Below the pieces are notes generated by a model. The model saw only the letters and a program-made list of their open reading frames with translations, was not told where the DNA came from and made no database searches. A stretch of 64,000 nucleotides of DNA, taken from positions 372,001 through 436,000 of the forward strand of contig CAVPRI010000002.1 of the NCBI GenBank assembly GCA_963707835.1, written 5' to 3'. A program made the translations under genes and the position numbers. Positions within the stretch are counted from its first letter, which is position 1. Each line of letters opens with the position of its first letter. The DNA comes from Bog-473 sp963707835. GTDB lineage: Bacteria; Actinomycetota; Acidimicrobiia; Acidimicrobiales; RAAP-2. Positions 63,691 to 64,000 of the stretch are shown one piece after another.

Positions 63691-64000
63691 ATGGACCCGC
63701 TGCGCGGCATACCTCTCCTCGCGGATCTTCCCCCGCTCGACGGCAAACGCGTACTCGTTCGTGTCGACTTCAACGTGCCGCTCCACATCGGCGTGCGCGG
63801 GACGGCCACCGTGGCCGACGACTTCCGGATCGCCGCGGCACTGCCCACGCTGCGTCACCTGCTCGACGAAGGTGCCGAGGTGGTGGCCTGCTCGCACCTG
63901 GGGCGGCCGGCGGGCAAGCCCGATCCCCGCTGGGAGATGACGCCGGTCCGCTCGCGGCTCCAGGCACTGTGTCCGGGCGTCGAACTCACGGAGAACCTGC
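63691..64000 (+). CDS. pgk: Phosphoglycerate kinase, N-terminal part (3' truncated by window edge)
   Basis: The first 103 codons read DLPPLDGKRVLVRVDFNVPL (N-terminal hallmark with the substrate Asp and Asn), DDFRIAAALPTLRHLLDEGA, and VVACSHLGRPAGKPDPRW, with the conserved S-H-L-G-R-P substrate loop. The gene continues past the window. It makes ATP from 1,3-bisphosphoglycerate and is coupled to gap by a 5-bp spacer. Confidence 0.96.
   Translation, partial: MDPLRGIPLLADLPPLDGKRVLVRVDFNVPLHIGVRGTATVADDFRIAAALPTLRHLLDEGAEVVACSHLGRPAGKPDPRWEMTPVRSRLQALCPGVELTENL

Overview
The window is high-GC DNA from an actinobacterium, most likely an uncultured Acidimicrobiia-type lineage. The main evidence is gene order: an ANTAR response regulator (pdtaR type), polA, rpsA, coaE, uvrB, uvrA, uvrC, rapZ, yvcK, gap and pgk run in the order known from Actinomycetota. 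An AftD-type arabinofuranosyltransferase, secreted proteins built from 42-residue GYWLVASDGGIF/GDATFYGSTG repeats, GTG starts and short TAnnnT boxes just ahead of start codons fit the same picture. The exact taxon is an inference.

Layout. 0-3.9 kb: the end of a YgfZ-type folate-binding gene and a tryptophan operon trpC-trpF-trpB-trpA with overlapping genes. 3.9-8.6 kb, minus strand: fabD-fabG-acpP-fabF and a secreted SGNH hydrolase. FabD carries a C-terminal domain resembling a biotin carboxyl carrier protein without its biotin site. 8.9-24 kb: an accessory surface region with a giant modular protein (about 2,480 residues after repair of two single-base slips), two glycosyltransferases, a 2'-5' RNA ligase-like protein, a lincosamide-type nucleotidyltransferase, an unknown secreted protein and a repeat surface protein that may be a propeller. 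It ends at a hairpin and a tRNA-Leu(CAA). 24.2-30.7 kb: menC, a small helical protein, pdtaR, polA and rpsA. 30.7-51.1 kb: a surface-glycan region inserted between rpsA and coaE, with membrane glycosyltransferases, a UDP-galactopyranose-mutase-like flavoprotein, GT2 plus DUF2304, two acyltransferases, an MBL-fold protein, a flippase and AftD. 51.2-64 kb: coaE, the uvrB/uvrA/uvrC repair genes, DUF427, nadA, rapZ, yvcK, gap and the start of pgk.

How the genes work together: the trp and fab operons are core metabolism. The 30.7-51.1 kb block probably builds, modifies and exports a cell-envelope polysaccharide, and the TIG and repeat proteins would be displayed at the same surface. The uvr genes form the nucleotide-excision repair module.

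Sequence quality matters here. Between about 25.4 and 35.16 kb nearly every gene, including the essential polA and rpsA, is broken by many one-base slips, while genes on both sides are clean. Isolated slips also break trpF, trpA, the giant TIG gene (twice), the nucleotidyltransferase and nadA. I treat these as probable sequencing or assembly errors. In one case an internal duplicate copy within the window shows which reading is intact.
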